Shown piece by piece: positions 11,815-24,532 of a stretch of 64,000 nucleotides of DNA (positions are counted from its first letter, which is position 1; each line of letters starts with the position of its first letter). The notes beneath the pieces are model-generated. The model ran no database searches and was not told the origin of the DNA. It saw only the letters and a list, made by a program, of their open reading frames with translations. Source of the stretch: Vigna angularis (lineage: Eukaryota > Streptophyta > Magnoliopsida > Fabales > Fabaceae); assembly GCF_016808095.1 (NCBI RefSeq), contig NC_068975.1:16499501-16563500 (forward strand). Reading direction: 5' to 3'. The position numbers and the translations under genes were made by a program.

Positions 11815-13290
11815 TTATGAATTTGTTCTTCTCCCCCTTTTTGAGCATAAGCAAAAAGCAAATATACTCCCCTTTATGCACACTTTTGTTTTTATAAACC
11901 TTTTTAACAAGTATAGGCATGTCAACATTATTCTTTGTAGTTGCCACTTCAAGAAGATTTTCAAGGATATCAATATCAAGCATGCCACTTCAACAAGATG
12001 TTCAATATTTGAAGACTCTTTCATTTCTAAATTGTAGATTTTATTCTTTAAAATAACTTCTTCATTTAATGCCTTCTCATATTTAATTTTCAAATCCTTA
12101 AACTCATTTTTCAAATTTTTATGAGCAACATCCAATTTTTCAGATTCATTTAGCAATTCAAGAAAGGCTTTTTGCAAGTCAAACTCAGAAGTTTCAGAAC
12201 TAGAACAACTTACTTGGCTTGTAGAGTCATCAATATTTAGCGTCAAACACAAGTTGGCTTCTTCATTGGAAACACTTGAACTAGTTGAGCTTGAGTCATT
12301 TTCTTCCCAAGCAGCGTAAGCAGTCTTCTTCTTGAAAGACTTCTTTTCTTCACCCCTTTTAAGGTTTGGACAATCCGCATTAACGTGCCCTTTTTCTCCG
12401 CAACCATAACACCTGTAATTTGAAGAAGATCTTTGTTTCTTCTTTTGCTCCTTTCTAATTTTTTCCTTGCCTCTAGATTTCATGAACTTGTTGAATTTTC
12501 TAAACATGTGAATCATATCTTCATCGTCTGAGTCTCCATCTTCAGATTCCTCATCCTTTTCTGAACTCTTACTTTTTGAATGTTCAGATTTGAAGGCCAA
12601 TGTTTTGTTCTTTCCTTGGGCTTCCTCAGCCCTTAGTCTATTCAACTCGAGCTTGTGCCCTCTCAACTTTCCAAAAAGCTCAGCCATAGGAATGGAGGTT
12701 AAGTCCTGGGACTTAGTTATTGCAGTAACCTTTGGTTTCCATGTCATGTTCAAAGATTTCAAAATTTTAACATTTAATTCGCCAGTGTCAAATTTTTTAC
12801 CTAAACCAAAAAGATGGTTGACGATATGTGTGAAGCGTTTTTGCACATCAGCGATGGTTTCACCCTGTTGCATCCTGAATATCTCATACTCCTATATCAG
12901 GGTGTTTTTCCTAGCACGCTTCACATCCTCGGTTCCTTCATGGGTTACTTGAAGAACTTCCCACATCTCCTGAGCCGTTTTGCACACTGAAATCCTATAA
13001 AATTAATCTAATACCAAAACAGAGGATATTATATTGCGAGCTTTTACATCAAATTGGGCTCGTCTATTTTCTTCAGCAGTCCATTGAAAATATGATTTTT
13101 CTTCCTCTACACCATTCAAATTTACAATAGGAATAAAAGGATCATTCAAAACAATTTCCCAAATACCCCTATCAATAGACTCCAAAAATATTTGCATTCT
13201 TATTTTCCAAAAAGCATAATTTTCCCCTGTAAACAAAGGAAGTCTATCAATAGAAGCACCCCTAGCATACATTTGGTTATGATCGCCCAT
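11815..13290 (-). pseudogene. gag, copia chain unit 2
   Basis: The translation is identical to unit 1, including both stops (TAA 13003-13005, TAG 12892-12894) and the CCHC knuckle. Identity across 1,476 bases of dead coding sequence means recent duplication or gene conversion, not selection on the protein. Confidence 0.85.
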
Positions 13291-13335
13291 TTTTGAAAAA
13301 TTTGAAAAACTATCAAAGCAAGCTCTAATACCAAT

Positions 13336-14399
13336 TGTTGGAACAATTGGTACCGATATTGCGCAGCGAAAATATTAAAACTCAAAGTACGATACAGACT
13401 GTTAAAACCAAATAGCTTGTTCGGTCAATTTTAAAAATGGTTCCTTTAATTTTCTCTTAATTGTTTTCTCAAACAGTTGATGTGCAGAAAATGTAAAGAG
13501 TGTAGGGAGTAGAAAAATCACAAATAATTTTTATCCTGGTTCGAATCAAAAGATTCTACATCTAGTCGTTAATCATTATGAATAGTGATTAACCTTTTTC
13601 ACTAAAAATAGTTTCACAGTTTCTACAGATTACAGAATAATGAATGTAAATAGAAAATCAAAACCTTCCTTCGACGAACGAATCGGAAGCGAGCAGCCAA
13701 CATTTTCCTTCGACAGACGAACCGGAAAAGTGCAGCTAGAATCTTCCTTCGACCAACGAACCAGAAGAGAACAACTCTGCCAACTTGAAGAGAACCGCTC
13801 CGACCTTTGACACACAAAGCGCGAGCTTCTCCTATTAATAAAACTTGACAAGAGTGATGAACTAACACTTGAGAACTTCCTTAGATTAGACTGTATTATC
13901 AAATGACTTAGATAAACCCTCTAAGGGTTTTAGACAACTATATATAGCCCACAAGTCTGAAATTAAAAAGACACAATACAACTGCTAGTGATAATCGATT
14001 ATTGTAAGTAATAATCAATTATTCAAGTCCGTTACAGGGTTTTCAAAAGAGTGATAATCGATTATCCTGAGGGATAATCAATTATCTGCGAGACTTTGGC
14101 AATTCTCATCCGGACCAGGATAATCAATTATTTCAAACAATAATCAATTATCTACGAGTGCAATGGTTTTTCAAAAAGGCTCGTGATAATGGATTATTAC
14201 ATCAAATAATCGATTATATGCGTGGATATCCTAAAGACAGAAAATTTCTAAGTGTTTACCTGTTCAAAGTTATTCCTAAAACATTTTCAGTCTACAAAAG
14301 TGCTTTCAAATAAATTACAACTTCATTCTTCGAGTTCTTCTCTTGCAACATCATCAAAATCATTATCTTTTAAAATACCAATGCACCTTATTGGTAACA
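13336..14399 (-). repeat. Copia-chain LTR 3 (inner, 1,064 bp)
   Basis: Starts exactly 2,696 bp after LTR 2 and shares its sequence in the stretches compared. The dyad cluster is at 13990-14218. Confidence 0.9.
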
Positions 14400-14510
14400 A
14401 TCACCCCTTTTTTGATGATGATAAAAAATCATTTGTTTAAAAGAAACTTTGTGTTATCTGCATAAAAAATTCAAACTTACAAACAAAGAAACAAGTTAGC
14501 GGTAACTGCA

Positions 14511-15986
14511 TTATGAATTTGTTCTTCTCCCCCTTTTTGAGCATAAGCAAAAAGCAAATATACTCCCCTTTATGCACACTTTTGTTTTTATAAACCTTTT
14601 TAACAAGTATAGGCATGTCAACATTATTCTTTGTAGTTGCCACTTCAAGAAGATTTTCAAGGATATCAATATCAAGCATGCCACTTCAACAAGATGTTCA
14701 ATATTTGAAGACTCTTTCATTTCTAAATTGTAGATTTTATTCTTTAAAATAACTTCTTCATTTAATGCCTTCTCATATTTAATTTTCAAATCCTTAAACT
14801 CATTTTTCAAATTTTTATGAGCAACATCCAATTTTTCAGATTCATTTAGCAATTCAAGAAAGGCTTTTTGCAAGTCAAACTCAGAAGTTTCAGAACTAGA
14901 ACAACTTACTTGGCTTGTAGAGTCATCAATATTTAGCGTCAAACACAAGTTGGCTTCTTCATTGGAAACACTTGAACTAGTTGAGCTTGAGTCATTTTCT
15001 TCCCAAGCAGCGTAAGCAGTCTTCTTCTTGAAAGACTTCTTTTCTTCACCCCTTTTAAGGTTTGGACAATCCGCATTAACGTGCCCTTTTTCTCCGCAAC
15101 CATAACACCTGTAATTTGAAGAAGATCTTTGTTTCTTCTTTTGCTCCTTTCTAATTTTTTCCTTGCCTCTAGATTTCATGAACTTGTTGAATTTTCTAAA
15201 CATGTGAATCATATCTTCATCGTCTGAGTCTCCATCTTCAGATTCCTCATCCTTTTCTGAACTCTTACTTTTTGAATGTTCAGATTTGAAGGCCAATGTT
15301 TTGTTCTTTCCTTGGGCTTCCTCAGCCCTTAGTCTATTCAACTCGAGCTTGTGCCCTCTCAACTTTCCAAAAAGCTCAGCCATAGGAATGGAGGTTAAGT
15401 CCTGGGACTTAGTTATTGCAGTAACCTTTGGTTTCCATGTCATGTTCAAAGATTTCAAAATTTTAACATTTAATTCGCCAGTGTCAAATTTTTTACCTAA
15501 ACCAAAAAGATGGTTGACGATATGTGTGAAGCGTTTTTGCACATCAGCGATGGTTTCACCCTGTTGCATCCTGAATATCTCATACTCCTATATCAGGGTG
15601 TTTTTCCTAGCACGCTTCACATCCTCGGTTCCTTCATGGGTTACTTGAAGAACTTCCCACATCTCCTGAGCCGTTTTGCACACTGAAATCCTATAAAATT
15701 AATCTAATACCAAAACAGAGGATATTATATTGCGAGCTTTTACATCAAATTGGGCTCGTCTATTTTCTTCAGCAGTCCATTGAAAATATGATTTTTCTTC
15801 CTCTACACCATTCAAATTTACAATAGGAATAAAAGGATCATTCAAAACAATTTCCCAAATACCCCTATCAATAGACTCCAAAAATATTTGCATTCTTATT
15901 TTCCAAAAAGCATAATTTTCCCCTGTAAACAAAGGAAGTCTATCAATAGAAGCACCCCTAGCATACATTTGGTTATGATCGCCCAT
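14511..15986 (-). pseudogene. gag, copia chain unit 3
   Basis: The translation is identical to units 1 and 2, with the same two inactivating stops (TAA 15699-15701, TAG 15588-15590) and the same domain order: N-terminal block, UBN2-type core, acidic Ser-rich linker, CCHC knuckle, coiled coil. Confidence 0.85.
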
Positions 15987-16031
15987 TTTTGAAAAATTTG
16001 AAAAACTATCAAAGCAAGCTCTAATACCAAT

Positions 16032-17095
16032 TGTTGGAACAATTGGTACCGATATTGCGCAGCGAAAATATTAAAACTCAAAGTACGATACAGACTGTTA
16101 AAACCAAATAGCTTGTTCGGTCAATTTTAAAAATGGTTCCTTTAATTTTCTCTTAATTGTTTTCTCAAACAGTTGATGTGCAGAAAATGTAAAGAGTGTA
16201 GGGAGTAGAAAAATCACAAATAATTTTTATCCTGGTTCGAATCAAAAGATTCTACATCTAGTCGTTAATCATTATGAATAGTGATTAACCTTTTTCACTA
16301 AAAATAGTTTCACAGTTTCTACAGATTACAGAATAATGAATGTAAATAGAAAATCAAAACCTTCCTTCGACGAACGAATCGGAAGCGAGCAGCCAACATT
16401 TTCCTTCGACAGACGAACCGGAAAAGTGCAGCTAGAATCTTCCTTCGACCAACGAACCAGAAGAGAACAACTCTGCCAACTTGAAGAGAACCGCTCCGAC
16501 CTTTGACACACAAAGCGCGAGCTTCTCCTATTAATAAAACTTGACAAGAGTGATGAACTAACACTTGAGAACTTCCTTAGATTAGACTGTATTATCAAAT
16601 GACTTAGATAAACCCTCTAAGGGTTTTAGACAACTATATATAGCCCACAAGTCTGAAATTAAAAAGACACAATACAACTGCTAGTGATAATCGATTATTG
16701 TAAGTAATAATCAATTATTCAAGTCCGTTACAGGGTTTTCAAAAGAGTGATAATCGATTATCCTGAGGGATAATCAATTATCTGCGAGACTTTGGCAATT
16801 CTCATCCGGACCAGGATAATCAATTATTTCAAACAATAATCAATTATCTACGAGTGCAATGGTTTTTCAAAAAGGCTCGTGATAATGGATTATTACATCA
16901 AATAATCGATTATATGCGTGGATATCCTAAAGACAGAAAATTTCTAAGTGTTTACCTGTTCAAAGTTATTCCTAAAACATTTTCAGTCTACAAAAGTGCT
17001 TTCAAATAAATTACAACTTCATTCTTCGAGTTCTTCTCTTGCAACATCATCAAAATCATTATCTTTTAAAATACCAATGCACCTTATTGGTAACA
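16032..17095 (-). repeat. Copia-chain LTR 4 (inner, 1,064 bp)
   Basis: Starts exactly 2,696 bp after LTR 3. The dyad cluster is at 16686-16914. Primer site at its left and polypurine tract complement at its right, as in the other inner LTRs. Confidence 0.9.
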
Positions 17096-17206
17096 ATCAC
17101 CCCTTTTTTGATGATGATAAAAAATCATTTGTTTAAAAGAAACTTTGTGTTATCTGCATAAAAAATTCAAACTTACAAACAAAGAAACAAGTTAGCGGTA
17201 ACTGCA

Positions 17207-18682
17207 TTATGAATTTGTTCTTCTCCCCCTTTTTGAGCATAAGCAAAAAGCAAATATACTCCCCTTTATGCACACTTTTGTTTTTATAAACCTTTTTAAC
17301 AAGTATAGGCATGTCAACATTATTCTTTGTAGTTGCCACTTCAAGAAGATTTTCAAGGATATCAATATCAAGCATGCCACTTCAACAAGATGTTCAATAT
17401 TTGAAGACTCTTTCATTTCTAAATTGTAGATTTTATTCTTTAAAATAACTTCTTCATTTAATGCCTTCTCATATTTAATTTTCAAATCCTTAAACTCATT
17501 TTTCAAATTTTTATGAGCAACATCCAATTTTTCAGATTCATTTAGCAATTCAAGAAAGGCTTTTTGCAAGTCAAACTCAGAAGTTTCAGAACTAGAACAA
17601 CTTACTTGGCTTGTAGAGTCATCAATATTTAGCGTCAAACACAAGTTGGCTTCTTCATTGGAAACACTTGAACTAGTTGAGCTTGAGTCATTTTCTTCCC
17701 AAGCAGCGTAAGCAGTCTTCTTCTTGAAAGACTTCTTTTCTTCACCCCTTTTAAGGTTTGGACAATCCGCATTAACGTGCCCTTTTTCTCCGCAACCATA
17801 ACACCTGTAATTTGAAGAAGATCTTTGTTTCTTCTTTTGCTCCTTTCTAATTTTTTCCTTGCCTCTAGATTTCATGAACTTGTTGAATTTTCTAAACATG
17901 TGAATCATATCTTCATCGTCTGAGTCTCCATCTTCAGATTCCTCATCCTTTTCTGAACTCTTACTTTTTGAATGTTCAGATTTGAAGGCCAATGTTTTGT
18001 TCTTTCCTTGGGCTTCCTCAGCCCTTAGTCTATTCAACTCGAGCTTGTGCCCTCTCAACTTTCCAAAAAGCTCAGCCATAGGAATGGACGTTAAGTCCTA
18101 GGACTTAGTTATTGCAGTAACCTTTGGTTTCCATGTCATGTTCAAAGATTTCAAAATTTTAACATTTAATTCGCCAGTGTCAAATTTTTTACCTAAACCA
18201 AAAAGATGGTTGACGATATGTGTGAAGCGTTTTTGCACATCAGCGATGGTTTCACCCTGTTGCATCCTGAATATCTCATACTCCTATATCAGGGTGTTTT
18301 TCCTAGCACGCTTCACATCCTCGGTTCCTTCATGGGTTACTTGAAGAACTTCCCACATCTCCTGAGCCGTTTTGCACACTGAAATCCTATAAAATTAATA
18401 TAATACCAAAACAGAGGATATTATATTGCGAGCTTTTATATCAAATTGGGCTCGTTTATTTTCTTCAGCAGTCCATTGAAAATATGATTTTTCTTCCTCT
18501 ACACCATTCAAATTTACAATAGGAATAAAAGGATCATTCAAAACAATTTCCCAAATACCCCTATCAATAGACTCCAAAAATATTTGCATTCTTATTTTCC
18601 AAAAAGCATAATTTTCCCCTGTAAACAAAGGAAGTTTATCAATAGAAGCACCCCTAGCATACATTTGGTTATGATCGCCCAT
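17207..18682 (-). pseudogene. gag, copia chain unit 4 (diverged, extra stop)
   Basis: The left part matches units 1-3, but the right part carries private changes. One is a third in-frame stop, TAG at 18098-18100, where the other units read CAG (Gln). Others give Arg-to-Lys, Asp-to-Ile and Asp-to-Tyr differences in the N-terminal block. The private changes lie toward LTR 5, which is also diverged, so this end looks like the original element and the inner units like later copies. Confidence 0.85.
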
Positions 18683-18727
18683 TTTTGAAAAATTTGAAAA
18701 ACTATCAAAGCAAGCTCTAATACCAAT

Positions 18728-19774
18728 TGTTGGAACAATTGGTACCGATATTGCGCAGCGAAAATATTAAAACTCAAAGTACGATACAGACTGTTAAAAC
18801 CAAATAGCTTGTTCGGTCAATTTTAAAAATGGTTCCTTTAATTTTCTCTTAATTGTTTTCTCAAACAGTTGATGTGCAGAAAATGTAAAGAGTGTAGGGA
18901 GTAGAAAAATCACAAATAATTTTTATCCTGGTTCGAATCAAAAGATTCTACATCTAGTCGTTAATCATTATGAATAGTGATTAACCTTTTTCACTAAAAA
19001 TAGTTTCACAGTTTCTACAGATTACAGAATAATGAATGTAAATAGAAAATCAAAACCTTCCTTCGACGAACGAATCGGAAGCGAGCAGCCAACATTTTCC
19101 TTCGACAGACGAACCGAAAAAGTGCAGCTAGAATCTTCCTTCGACCAACGAACCAGAAGAGAACAACTCTGCCAACTTGAAGAGAACCGCTCCGACCTTT
19201 GACACACAAAGCGCGAGCTTCTCCTATTAATAAAACTTGACAAGAGTGATGAACTAACACTTGAGAACTTCCTCAGATCAGACTGTATAAACCCTGTAAG
19301 GTTTTTAGACAACTATATATAGCCCACAGGTCTGAAATTAAAAAGACACAATACAATTGCCTGTGATAATCGACTATTTTAAGTAATAATCGATTATTCA
19401 ATTTCGTTACAGGGTTTTCAAAAGAGTGATAATCGATTATCCTGAGAGATAATCAATTATCTGCGAGACTTGGGCAATTCTCATCCAGACCAGGATAATC
19501 GATTATTTCAAACAATAATCGATTATCTGCGACAGCAATGGTTTTTCAAAAAGGCTCGTGATAATCGATTATTACATCAAATAATCAATTATATGCGCAG
19601 ATATCGTAAAGACAGGAAATTTCTAAGTGTTTACATGTTCAAAGTTATTCCTAATACATTTTCATTCTACAAAAGTGCTTTTAAATAAATTACAACTTCA
19701 TTCTTCGAGTTCTTCTCTTGCAGCGTCTTCAAAATCATTATCTTTTAAAATACCAATGCAACTTATTGGTAACA
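18728..19774 (-). repeat. Copia-chain LTR 5 (outer, 1,047 bp)
   Basis: The outer right LTR, the 5' LTR of the chain in minus orientation. It lacks a short block around 19275-19300 present in the inner LTRs and has many private differences. Six of its eight dyads (19365-19593) keep the central CG, against fewer in LTR 1, consistent with loss of methylated CG in the other copies. Dyad spacing is the same as in LTR 1. Ends GGTAACA, followed by CATTG. Confidence 0.9.
19365..19593 (-). promoter_or_regulatory. Eight dyad sites in four 20-bp-spaced pairs (LTR 5)
   Basis: Starts at 19365, 19385, 19428, 19448, 19494, 19514, 19560 and 19580: spacing 20 inside pairs and 63, 66, 66 between them, as in LTR 1, although LTR 5 differs elsewhere in sequence and length. 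Equivalent clusters in the inner LTRs are at 11294-11522, 13990-14218 and 16686-16914. Confidence 0.7.
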
Positions 19775-19779
19775 CATTG
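19775..19779. repeat. Target-site duplication CATTG (right)
   Basis: Direct repeat of 7908-7912, immediately after the terminal CA of LTR 5. Confidence 0.85.
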
Positions 19780-20677
19780 TATGCATATGGTGTTCCTGAG
19801 GAGGAATGTAATATTAGTTACTGTAGTGTTATGCATTGAGTAGAGGTTCACATTACGAAGTTATCCTAACTTTACTAAGCTCACAGTCTCATATAGAGGA
19901 TGAGGTTTAGGTAGTGATAGTTGAGGAAAGTTCTTATAGCGAGATTTTAGGTAAAGGACCCGTTTTATGGCAATGCTACAAGTGAATTTACCCAATCACT
20001 TAAGATTGAGACCTTATAAATTTGGGTTGGTCATGACACTTTTTTCATGATTATATGACAAGTGCACTTCACGAGTGTATGATTCAATGCATATTTGAGC
20101 ATTGAGTCTAGAATATGTTATGTTAGAATTATAAGATGTAATTAATTAATAATATTTGTTGTATGTGAAATGTGTGGATTGTTGTTTCTGTTTAATTTTT
20201 TTGTTATAACATGCGATAGAATAAAATACTATTAACTTATTCTATTTTTCGTATTTGGTTGTGGTTTATTCACTTGCGATAATTATATGTTATAAGTAAT
20301 TAGTAGAGGATCATGTAGGTAGGAAGGTTGTGAATCAGTGAGACTATTGATGCTCAGATAAAGTATAGTTGATGCATATTTATACCGTTTTGTATTTATT
20401 GATCTTTATTTCTTGAAAAAAAAATTATATATTCTAAAAAAATGTATCATTGAAATTCATGGAGAATTGAAAATATATATTATATGTTTATGAAATGGTC
20501 TATTACTTAATGCTAATGCCTAATGCTTAACTTACAATATTACTTAATGCCTAACTTGTAATAATTCAGTGTAAATCTAATAAATTGGAATTTTACAACA
20601 TCAACTTTTTTTTAACAACTAAATATAGTTCATTTTAACAAATTGATGCAATGTGCTTAAAAGAATGATACATAAAA
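19780..20677. other. Flank of the copia chain, mostly non-coding
   Basis: Continues the sequence that was interrupted at 7912. The first 500 bp are moderately complex and look like an old LTR or its flank, without a supportable frame. From about 20100 the sequence becomes AT-rich. I see no gene. Confidence 0.45.
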
Positions 20678-20729
20678 TACTATAAGATAAAATACATTGA
20701 CAAAGAAATAACTATATGTGACATCCCAA
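20678..20729 (+). repeat. Left arm of a 52-bp perfect inverted repeat
   Basis: The 52 bases are the exact reverse complement of 22782-22833. The inner end reads TGTGACATCCCAA, a common start for plant gypsy LTRs; the outer 39 bases are AT-rich. Confidence 0.85.
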
Positions 20730-22485
20730 AATATATAGCAATGTATATATGTAGAATGCATCGATTATAGTAATAGAAAGCAGTTAAGAGTACATAATAG
20801 ATAGGATTAAGGAGTACAGTTATCCAAGTCTGGCTGGGAAGTTTTAAAACTTAAGTACAAGTTCATAATTCTCCAAAATACATGATTGAATAAAGGTTCA
20901 ATGGGACCTAAAGAGTGTTTCCAAAATACAGATCATGATAAAATGAAGGCTAGAAGTCTTTCAAAATAAAGAGCTATTTAAATTAAGAGCTAGTAGAAAT
21001 CCTAAGCACTAGGGGCTGGGTCTTCCTCAACTTCCAAAGCTTGCTCCAAAGGTACATCATCACCTACTGCTCACATCCAAAGGATTGGATGATCATCACA
21101 AGGGGGAAAGCAAACACATGCAACACATACAAATGCAAGGGTGACCTAGGTCTCAAACAATCATACAATTCATTTTCAATCAATCTAGCATTTCCCAAAA
21201 TATCCATACACACATAAACACCTTAGTCATCATAAACATAAGCATTTATGTCATAAAAATTATCAAGACAAGCATCCTATCATGTTAAGACTCTAGACAC
21301 GTCCGGACTTGGAATGAATGTAGAGCTGAGGCGGGTTGTGCACTTGTGGTGGCCCCTACTGCTTTGCAAAGCCATTGCCGAGGGGTTTCACCCGACCACA
21401 CACAAGGCTAGTCCGTTACCGTGGAATAGACCTCCAGTGATAGCGTCTACCTTAAGACCTCTCACTACTCTCACCACACGCGTCAATCCTCTCTAAGTGA
21501 GAATGAGAGACCGTTAGAGTGTTAGGGATAACCCCCATATGAAAGCCTCTTACATTCATTCAATACACTAAATGATCTCACCTAGAGATATTACTTTCAT
21601 ATTCAATCCGACCACTTTAAATCATAGGATATACCTCTTGAATCAATAATTCCTCTCAAAGTTTCACACCAATCAAGACTTTTGATCATTTCATAATTCC
21701 TTTGAACCAAAATCAAACCAAAATATACACGCTAAAGTTGCCACCAAGTAATAGATTTCTACAATCCCAAAATAAATAATAGTTCATCATTTCTCTATGA
21801 ATGCCTAAGACTACATTACAACCATTTATACTTCTATCATTAATCAGTAAGGATGACCCTAGTACAATCATATGTCTAATAGCTTCTTCCTTTCAATATT
21901 TAAAGTTAATAAAATTAACAAAAAGTGAAACTATCTACATGCTCACACTAAAATATTTGAAGTCATACGTCAATAAAATTAAAAGGCCTCTGGAATGTAA
22001 TTTCTAATACACCAAAAATATATTTTCTTAAACCATCATGGCTTAAATAAAATATGTTAATTAAACTTTTATGATTTAAGTTTACGTAAACAATTTCCAA
22101 CAAAGAAGACTAACGTATTAAAGTAACTAAATTTGATATTTAACAAATTATTATTAAAAACAAATACTCTCACGACCCTCCCATACCAATTCTTTAAAAC
22201 CACCAATTTATACTTACGAGAATGCTGCAGAGATCTCATTTCCAATCATTTATAAACAAAAATATAAGGTTGTCTACCACTAGCTTCTTATTTCCGTACC
22301 TAGTGAAAATTTCCTGTAGCATCTAACTACATCCTCACTATTTTACTCTAAATTTTATACCACTTAACTTTATCTCTATCTCTGCCTTTTCTAAAAGTAA
22401 GAAACCATATTCATGCTTATGCAACTATCAAAAATTCCGAAATAAATCTCTTAGTCAATACATCTTCTATAGGCAAATAAACAAT
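20730..22485. repeat. Old gypsy LTR-like sequence
   Basis: Follows a TGTGACATCCC start. It contains a distinctive block at about 21300-21500 (GGGTTTCACCCGACCACACACAAGG) that recurs at about 40330-40420, also within LTR-like sequence. No coding frame is supportable. It is probably a solo or truncated LTR. Confidence 0.5.
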
Positions 22486-22781
22486 GGAGGTTTAGTTCAC
22501 CATAGACAATACATGAGAGTTTCAAAGGATTACATCGGTTCCCCAACAACAATGGAGGTTTAGTTCACCATAGACATGGTGAAACTAGATGAAAATAATG
22601 AAAGATAGAACCCTAGAATTTGAAGAAAGGAGCTTCTGCATCAAAAATCCGCCTCTAAGGGGGTAAAGAAAGTGTGATTTCACCTCTTTCTGTCCAAAAA
22701 TATCAACCCTAGGTCGACTAAAACCTTATATAGTTTATTAAAAATTATAGAAAAATAGGCCCAAGCCCAATTAAATGGCGC
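22486..22781 (-). repeat. Athila-like LTR fragment
   Basis: Colinear in reverse with about 29870-30110 of the Athila-like LTR: mRNA-start side motifs, the TATATAAG complement, then GGCCCAAGCCCAATTAAATGG. An AACAATGGAGGTTTAGTTCACC segment appears twice (about 22472 and 22538), a local duplication. The fragment ends at the right arm of the 52-bp inverted repeat. Confidence 0.75.
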
Positions 22782-22833
22782 TTGGGATGTCACATATAGT
22801 TATTTCTTTGTCAATGTATTTTATCTTATAGTA
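22782..22833 (-). repeat. Right arm of the 52-bp perfect inverted repeat
   Basis: Exact reverse complement of 20678-20729, about 2.05 kb away. The perfect match contrasts with the decayed sequence between the arms. Confidence 0.85.
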
Positions 22834-23779
22834 ATTTAATTATATTTTTTGTTTAATAAAATCATATATGCTTTATATAATCCTTTAATTAAATATAAGT
22901 AGGATAGGTACCATAATTAGATACTTTGATGATTTAGTATCATGAAAATTATTTGATTTTCACAAAGTATTTGTAAAATAGTTAGAGCAATCATAAGAAA
23001 ATGTTATGTTTTCACTAAATTATAGTTATTTTTTAAAATTTCAGTAAATTAGTTTTAATTTAACAATACATTATCTCGTTAGACTTCTATTATAGTTTAA
23101 ATTAAAATACATCAGGATTATGAAAACGAAATTTAATAAGTTAACTCTCATTATTTTTTGTTAGATTTCTTAAAATATATTAATTCTTTTAAAGTTAAAT
23201 TTATTTCATATTTTTATATTATTTTTAAATTAAGTGTAGAATTTTGTTACAATGTGCATTATTTGTTATGAATAATTTTTGTTAATGTAAAAACTAATAC
23301 ATTACTTTTGTTAAAAGATTTTTAAAAACATAAGATTCGATGAATAATTATTTAATTGAAAAAATATTAATAGATAAAGATACAATGAGATATTGTTAAA
23401 TATTATAAGATATTCTTATATACAGTTATATATTATTGTTAGATAATAATAAGTAAAAATAAAATATTATATATTTTTTAAAATATTAGGTTTTTAAAAC
23501 GGTTTAGAGAGAGAATCTTAATAAAAACGGTAATAAGTCAAAGGAAAATGGAGGTTTTAAAGGTTGAATTTTTACAAGGAAGAAGAAAGAAATGAAAAGA
23601 AAGAGGTAGCGGAGCCTACATTCCTGTTTTCTTATTTTTTTCCTCTTGCCTTTTTTTTATATGTGACGTAGCATATTATGAGTCTAAATTATGGAGTAGA
23701 TGTTATTTAGTATGATTATGATGATTGTTAATATGTGTTTGTTTAGAAACTTAAATGTATGCTTGTGTGTGGTGACTCG
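22834..23779. other. AT-rich non-coding DNA
   Basis: Long AT-rich stretch with no supportable frame, RNA gene or terminal repeat. It abuts the truncated LTR at 23780. Confidence 0.6.
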
Positions 23780-24318
23780 GCAAAAATCCTCTCAAATCAT
23801 AGTGACATGAGGCCACTACCTATGGAAAAACTCTTCATTCCTAGAGTGACGCATGACCAATAACTATAGGAGGAAAACTCTCCAACGGGAAGCTTCCACA
23901 TGCCTTGGATGAAATCTTGCTCCCTTGTCCTCCAAGCTTAGCCAAAATGTTGACTCCTTGGTCAACACACCCATTTTAGATGTCCAAGCATAGTCAACTT
24001 TGGGCATTGGCCCTTTGTGAACTTGTTTGGTCAAAATCCTATTCTACTTGACCTAAAATACAAGGCCCAATTGAAATCCTAAACTACTAGGCTCATAATA
24101 CAAAGCCCAAATAAAATCTAGACTACTCGGCCCCAAATACAAAGTCCAAATAAAATATAGACTACTTGGCCCAAATTACAAGGCCCAAAATTATTCTTAC
24201 TCTACTAAATCTTCATGATGACTTAAGATGACCCAAGCGAAAGAGTCTAGGCCCATCTTCCATAGATGTCTCTAACTCTTCATGAATGTGTTAGGTCATG
24301 GCTAAGGGTAAGTCATCA
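23780..24318 (-). repeat. Truncated 3' LTR of the gag-protease gypsy element
   Basis: Matches 28906-29409 of the complete LTR, including the repeated 'TACAAGGCCCAA / TACAAAGCCC' blocks, and ends AAGTCATCA like the complete LTR (ATGTCATCA). About 360 bp of the other end are missing. To its right TCCTCTCCCTCTTG is the complement of a polypurine tract, as expected for a minus-strand element. Confidence 0.85.
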
Positions 24319-24532
24319 TCCTCTCCCTCTTGAAAAGGATTTTCCCTCAAATCTTCAACATGGGCTAAAGGCAACTTCCTTTTCTTCATAATCTTCAATT
24401 CTTCATTATTTTTCCACCAGGGTCAAATACCCATTTTATAACACAAGTTAGAACAAGTGTTATAATAGTGAGTGTGTGAAGGATATAGCTCCCAATAAGG
24501 ATACACCTTAAATCAAATCAATGATTAAGGTC

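Larger units (their letters stand above)
7913..19774 (-). mobile_element. Tandem chain of gag-only Ty1/copia retrotransposons (5 LTRs, 4 internal regions)
   Basis: Five LTRs (7913, 10640, 13336, 16032, 18728) alternate with four 1,632-bp internal regions. Units repeat at exactly 2,696 bp. Each LTR begins TGTTGGAAC and ends GGTAACA on the plus strand. The minus orientation is set by a primer-binding site left of each inner LTR (complement TGGTATTAGAGC, one mismatch to the initiator tRNA-Met site) and by a polypurine tract complement (ATCACCCCTTTTTT) right of each LTR. The internal region encodes only gag; no protease, integrase, reverse transcriptase or RNase H is present, matching the gag-only non-autonomous class known as TR-GAG. 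One CATTG duplication flanks the whole chain, so a single insertion was later multiplied, most simply by unequal recombination. Confidence 0.9.

Noticed and set aside
7913..19774. Regular 2.7-kb repeats as a satellite or CRISPR-like array
   Set aside because: Units contain LTRs, a tRNA-Met primer site, a polypurine tract and gag, and the block has a retrotransposon target duplication.
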